From NCBI GenBank assembly GCA_012799425.1, contig JAAZLF010000392.1:1-8863 (forward strand): 8,863 bases of DNA. Reading direction: 5' to 3'. The notes beneath the pieces were generated by a model, which saw only the letters and a list, made by a program, of their open reading frames with translations, was not told the DNA's origin and made no database searches. Below, piece after piece: positions 5,445 through 8,863 of the stretch; position 1 is the stretch's first letter; every line of letters begins with the position of its first letter. A program made the position numbers and the translations under genes. Source of the DNA: Actinomycetales bacterium. Lineage in GTDB: Bacteria; Actinomycetota; Actinomycetes; Actinomycetales; Dermabacteraceae.

Positions 5445-6383
5445 CTACGCCTCCTGCATCGCCTCGAGCTGATCGGGCTGCGGGGCGAGGTCGGGCAGGT
5501 AGGTGTACATCGGCGAGGCCTTGAGCACGTCGATCTCCTGGCCGAGGGTGTCGGCGAGGATCTGGTAGACCTCATCGGTCTGGACGCCGTCCTCGGCGAG
5601 CTCCTGGGCGCCGCGGGTCAGCGCGGTGAAGAAGGGCTGAGCGAGCTCCGCGCCCAGGAACTTCTCGGAGAAGATCACGCCGGTGCCGGTGGTGCCCTCC
5701 ACGGGGACGGCGATCGGGGTGGCGACGCCGGCCTCCTCCATCGCTGTGGAGAAGGGCGCTGAGGGGGTTGCCGCGTCGATCGAGCCGTTGGTGATCGCGG
5801 GCTCCTGATCGGGGGTGGCGAGGTTCGAGATCTCGACGTCGGCGAGGGTCAGCCCGCCCTCCTCGAGCATCGCCGCGAGCAGGTAGCCGCCGGTCGCGCC
5901 GGGGCCGCCGGCCACGCCGATGGTGCGGCCCTCAAGGTCCGCGACGGAGGTGATCGTGCCGTCGTCGATCAGCTCCTGACGCACTTCGAGCGCCGTCGGC
6001 GAGTTCTCGGGGTCGCCCGGGGAGATCCCCATCGAGCCGACGACCTTGAAGGCGAGGCCCTGGTCGAGGGCGTTGAACATGCCGGCGCTGAAGCCGGCGA
6101 CCATCACGTCGAGCTGGTCGTTGGAGAGCATCGGGATGCCGTCCTGCCCGGACTTCAGCGGGGTGAGCTCGATCGTGATGCCCTCCTCCTCGAAGTAGCC
6201 CATAGAGTCCGCGACGTACAGCGGGGAGAACAGCGCGGAGGGCAGGTGGCCCACGCGCACGGTGCCGGAGGCGGCCCCGTCGCCGGAGTCCGGGTCCTCA
6301 CCGGTCACGGCGGAGCCGCACGCGGTCAGGGCGCCTCCCACCGCGGTCGCGGAGGCGAGGGAGAGAAGGGTGCGACGACGCAT
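5445..6383 (-). CDS. SsuA/NMT1-like ABC substrate-binding lipoprotein, truncated by TAG
   Basis: Solute-binding lipoprotein of the nitrate/sulfonate/taurine importer family, 312 aa as it stands. The signal peptide has RRRTLL near the start and lipobox LTAC with C22 as the lipidated residue. The NMT1/SsuA pattern is clear from about residue 42: VRVGHLPSALFSPLYVADSM followed by GYFEEEGI, then GRTIGVAGGPGATGGY in the second lobe. The ATG at 6383 has AGGAG about 7 nt upstream. The reading frame ends at a TAG (5445-5447) that appears premature: the same frame continues with conserved sequence to a TGA at 5358. The lost 28 residues would form the last helix region, so folding or docking could be impaired, or the gene may still work. 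Last gene of the ATPase-permease-lipoprotein operon, 77 nt after the permease. Substrate unknown; no sulfonate monooxygenase or other catabolic gene lies nearby. Confidence 0.88.
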   Translation of the reverse strand: MRRRTLLSLASATAVGGALTACGSAVTGEDPDSGDGAASGTVRVGHLPSALFSPLYVADSMGYFEEEGITIELTPLKSGQDGIPMLSNDQLDVMVAGFSAGMFNALDQGLAFKVVGSMGISPGDPENSPTALEVRQELIDDGTITSVADLEGRTIGVAGGPGATGGYLLAAMLEEGGLTLADVEISNLATPDQEPAITNGSIDAATPSAPFSTAMEEAGVATPIAVPVEGTTGTGVIFSEKFLGAELAQPFFTALTRGAQELAEDGVQTDEVYQILADTLGQEIDVLKASPMYTYLPDLAPQPDQLEAMQEA

Positions 6384-6397
6384 GACGTGCTCCTATG

Positions 6398-6454
6398 CAG
6401 GGGTCTTCGGGTGATCCAGGAATCTTCGGGTGGGGCAGGGAGCTTCTGGTGGGT
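6398..6454 (-). repeat. Three tandem 19-bp repeats in the importer operon gap
   Basis: Units start at 6398, 6417 and 6436, exactly 19 bp apart, and share the plus-strand pattern CAGGRRTCTTCGGGTG (the third has GCTTCTGGTG). On the mRNA strand they read as repeated ACCCGAAGA...CCCTG blocks, ending just upstream of the lipoprotein ribosome binding site (about 6389-6395). They fill most of the 77-nt gap between permease stop and lipoprotein start, so they may affect mRNA processing or translation of the lipoprotein, or be neutral slippage products. Confidence 0.85.
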
Positions 6455-6460
6455 GTGTGG

Positions 6461-7302
6461 TCAACGCTCCCGGCGCCAGGGCAGCAGCAGCTTCTCCGAG
6501 CGGCTCAGGACGGTCGTGACGATCGCGCCGATGACACCGATCACGACCAGGCCCACGTAGAGCTTCTCGGGGATGAACAGCTGCCAGGAGTTCCAGATCA
6601 GATAGCCCAGGCCCGTGGTGGTCGCGCCGGTGAACTCGACGGCGGTCACCACCACCACGGCGGTGCCGGTGGCGGTCTTCAGGCCGGAGAACACGAAGGG
6701 CATCGCCCCGGGCAGCACCACGAAGCGGAAGCGGTCGAAGCCCTTGGCGCCGTAGGCGGAGCCGGCCTCGAGCAGCTTGCGGTCGATCGCCCACACGCCG
6801 GAGACGGTGTTGATCTGCATGATGAAGAAGGTGGTGATGAAGACCGCGATGACCTTCGGCAGCTCGGTGGGGCCGAAGATCATCAGCAGGATCGGGAAGA
6901 TCGCGATCTTCGGCAGCGGGTACAGCGCCGAGAACAGCGGTCCGAGCGCCGCGTTCAGCGCGCGGGAGGAGCCCATCAGCAGACCCACGACGATGCCGAT
7001 GAGCGCGCCGAGGCCTCCGCCGACGAACAGGCGCATCAGGGTGGGGGCGGTGTGCATCCACAGCTCGCCGTCGAGGACCATCTCGTAGCCGGCGGTGACG
7101 ATCTGGGTGGGCGGCGGGAAGAAGCGCGGGTCGATGATCTGGTAGCGGGCGCTGAGCTCCCACAGCACCAGCAGCAGGATCGGGGTGGTGATCGACAGGA
7201 CCAGGTCGCGCGTGGCGAGCGAGCGCTCCTTCGCGCGCTGCTGCCGGGCGGCGACGAGGGTGCGCTGCTCGCGGTCGTCCCGTCGGCGCTGGGTGGTGGT
7301 GC

Positions 7303-7306
<4 letters not shown>
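6461..7306 (-). CDS. SsuC-like ABC importer permease
   Basis: Membrane subunit of the second importer, 281 aa, binding-protein-dependent permease (BPD_transp_1 type). A strongly basic cytoplasmic N-terminus (1-33) is followed by about six hydrophobic segments (approximately 35-53, 91-113, 126-145, 151-170, 196-225, 248-267). The EAA loop, which contacts the ATPase, is at about 178-208 (LLEAGSAYGAKGFDRF then FVVLPGAMP), with E180, G188 and L198-P199 as the family markers. FPPPTQIV near residue 63 is typical of Ssu/Tau-type permeases. The ATG overlaps the ATPase stop as ATGA (7303-7306), and GAGGAGA lies 4 nt upstream. Family is firm; whether it moves sulfonates, nitrate, bicarbonate, thiamine precursors or something else cannot be told. 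Confidence 0.92.
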
Positions 7307-8091
<785 letters not shown>

Positions 8092-8132
8092 CGCACCACT
8101 GTATCGAGAGCGTTCGAATGGCGAGACACGGC

Positions 8133-8174
8133 GCCCGCCTTTCGGACAGCCGTCCGGGCTCAGGTCCGGCGGGC
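8133..8174 (-). terminator. Nested inverted repeats at the tadA 3' end
   Basis: GCCCGCC (8133-8139) is the exact reverse complement of GGCGGGC (8168-8174). Inside, CGGAC-AGCC-GTCCG (8143-8156) forms a second 5-bp hairpin with a 4-nt loop. The tadA stop (8160-8162) lies within the outer structure, and no T-run follows. It could end tadA transcription before the importer operon, or be incidental in such GC-rich sequence. Confidence 0.4.
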
Positions 8175-8627
8175 CCGACGGGCGCGGAAGAAATCTCGCA
8201 GCAGGTCCCCGCACTCCTGCTCGCGCACGCCTGTGGCGAGCTCGACGCGGTGGTTGAGGCGGGGCTCGCGCACCAGGTCGTAGAGGGAGCCCGCGGCGCC
8301 TGCCTTCGGGTCCATGGCGCCGACGACGACCCGGTGTGTGCGGGCCAGCACGATCGCGCCCGCGCACATGGTGCACGGCTCGAGGGTCACCACGAGGGTG
8401 CAGCCGGTGAGGTTCCAGCGTCCGGTCACCGCTGCGGCGCGGCGCAGGGCGAGGATCTCGGCGTGGGCGGTGGGGTCCTCGTCGGCCTCACGCCGATTCC
8501 CGGCGGTGGCGAGCACGGTGCCGTCGGGGCCGACGACGACCGCACCGATCGGGACGTCGGCCGGCTCCCGGCCGGCGGCGGCCCGTGCCTCGTCGATCGC
8601 CAGTCCCATCAGCTCGTCATCGGTCAT
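8160..8627 (-). CDS. tadA: tRNA adenosine(34) deaminase TadA
   Basis: Zinc-dependent deaminase that converts adenosine to inosine at the wobble position of tRNA-Arg(ACG), allowing the CGN codons to be read; cytoplasmic and normally essential. 155 aa, the usual length. The CDA-fold catalytic motif is intact: HAE at 55-57 (H55 zinc ligand, E57 proton shuttle) and PCTMC at 84-88 (C85 and C88 zinc ligands). PIGAVVV (26-32), GNRREADEDPTAHAE and the GAxDPKAGAAGSLYDLV segment (about 103-119) are typical of TadA rather than of cytidine or guanine deaminases. The ATG at 8627 fits; upstream ribosome-binding sequence is weak. It sits 29 nt downstream of a strong hairpin, so its promoter must lie in that short gap or overlap the hairpin. 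No functional link to the neighbouring importer is implied. Confidence 0.95.
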   Translation of the reverse strand: MTDDELMGLAIDEARAAAGREPADVPIGAVVVGPDGTVLATAGNRREADEDPTAHAEILALRRAAAVTGRWNLTGCTLVVTLEPCTMCAGAIVLARTHRVVVGAMDPKAGAAGSLYDLVREPRLNHRVELATGVREQECGDLLRDFFRARRARRT

Positions 8628-8656
8628 GGACCCATTCTCGCCTGCCGTGCAGAAGA

Positions 8657-8702
8657 GCCGCGCCCCGGACGGCTCCCGAAGAGGGAGCGCCCGGGGCGCG
8701 GC
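8657..8702 (-). terminator. Strong hairpin terminator after the LPxTG gene
   Basis: A perfect 12-bp stem, GCCGCGCCCCGG (8657-8668) with its complement at 8691-8702, encloses a second 6-bp stem GCTCCC/GGGAGC (8672-8677 with 8683-8688) and a GAAGA loop. On the minus strand it starts 15 nt after the stop codon of the wall-anchored protein and is followed by TCTTCT, a modest T-rich tail. This is the most convincing terminator in the window. Confidence 0.8.
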
Positions 8703-8717
8703 CCGTGCTGGTGGGAC

Positions 8718-8863
8718 TCAGCCCTCCGTGCCGGATCGGCTGCGGCGGGCGTAGGCCGTGGCGGCCGCGCCGGCCCCGATCAGGCCGACGGCCGCCGCGG
8801 CGGCGAGCGCCGCCTCGGTGCCGGTGACGGGCAGGCTGCCGCTGGTGCCGCTCCCCTCCGCCC
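8718..8863 (-). CDS. C-terminus of an LPxTG cell-wall-anchored protein (partial)
   Basis: Only the last 47 codons are inside the window; the gene continues beyond the right edge, so no start is visible. The reading frame ends at TGA (8718-8720) and gives a complete sortase sorting signal: LPVTG (encoded at 8820-8834), a hydrophobic segment of about 24 residues rich in Ala and Gly (AALAAAAAVGLIGAG and on), then the basic tail ARRSRSGTEG. Before LPVTG there is a Gly/Ser-rich linker. A sortase is expected to cut between T and G and attach the protein to peptidoglycan. The extracellular domain, and therefore the function, lies outside the window. Followed at once by a strong terminator hairpin, consistent with the end of a transcription unit. 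Confidence 0.85.
   Translation of the reverse strand, partial: AEGSGTSGSLPVTGTEAALAAAAAVGLIGAGAAATAYARRSRSGTEG

Noticed and set aside
5445..5447. TAG read as pyrrolysine or programmed read-through
   Set aside because: No pyrrolysine genes or stimulatory structure directly downstream are visible; a simple point mutation or sequencing error is more economical.
8101..8125. TTCGAA palindrome (8114-8119) ahead of the second importer ATPase as an operator
   Set aside because: Symmetry extends only 6 bp, which is expected by chance at this length, and no adjacent regulator gene points to it.

Overview
The window looks like chromosomal DNA from a high-GC Gram-positive actinobacterium. Nearly every codon in the real genes ends in G or C, there is an LPxTG wall-anchor tail at the right edge, and there is a DesK/DesR-type two-component pair of the actinobacterial kind. 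The overall look resembles Micrococcales (Brachybacterium-like), but that placement is a guess from style, not from a marker gene. Ten coding regions are supported. One runs off the right edge and one carries an in-frame stop close to its 3' end. No rRNA, tRNA, CRISPR array, transposase or origin was seen.

Left block (41-2620, minus strand): a complete methionine ABC importer in the order metN - metI - metQ. metN and metI overlap in ATGA; metQ follows after 25 nt. The lipoprotein MetQ captures methionine outside the membrane, MetI is the permease and MetN is the ATPase with a C-terminal NIL (methionine-sensing) domain. A weak hairpin lies just past metQ.

Middle block (2621-5184, plus strand): diverging from metN across a 229-bp gap is a three-gene run: a small four-helix membrane protein of the 'small multidrug efflux' type, a DesK-like histidine kinase and a NarL/DesR-like response regulator (kinase and regulator overlap in ATGA). 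The gap contains a perfect palindrome, TGACA-TC-TGTCA, 104 bp before the first gene. It is a plausible operator for this regulator. The inferred circuit is membrane state sensed by the kinase, then regulator, then control of the small membrane protein.

Convergent gap (5185-5357): unusually rich in structure for 173 bp. It holds three tandem 21-bp GC-rich units, then a long hairpin whose right arm occurs twice at a 30-bp period, so the left arm could pair with either copy.

Right block (5358-8091, minus strand): a second ABC importer of the nitrate/sulfonate/taurine (SsuABC-like) family in the order ATPase - permease - lipoprotein. Its substrate is not readable from the sequence. The lipoprotein gene has an in-frame TAG followed by 28 intact codons and a normal TGA, which looks like a recent nonsense mutation or a base error. 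Three tandem 19-bp units fill the 77-nt gap between permease and lipoprotein.

Right edge (8133-8863, minus strand): tadA (tRNA adenosine deaminase), then a strong terminator hairpin, then the last 47 codons of an LPxTG cell-wall-anchored protein.

Most interesting items: the nonsense codon in the lipoprotein gene, the dual-pairing repeat cluster between the convergent genes, the 19-bp repeats in the importer operon, and the membrane-protein/kinase/regulator unit with its candidate operator.
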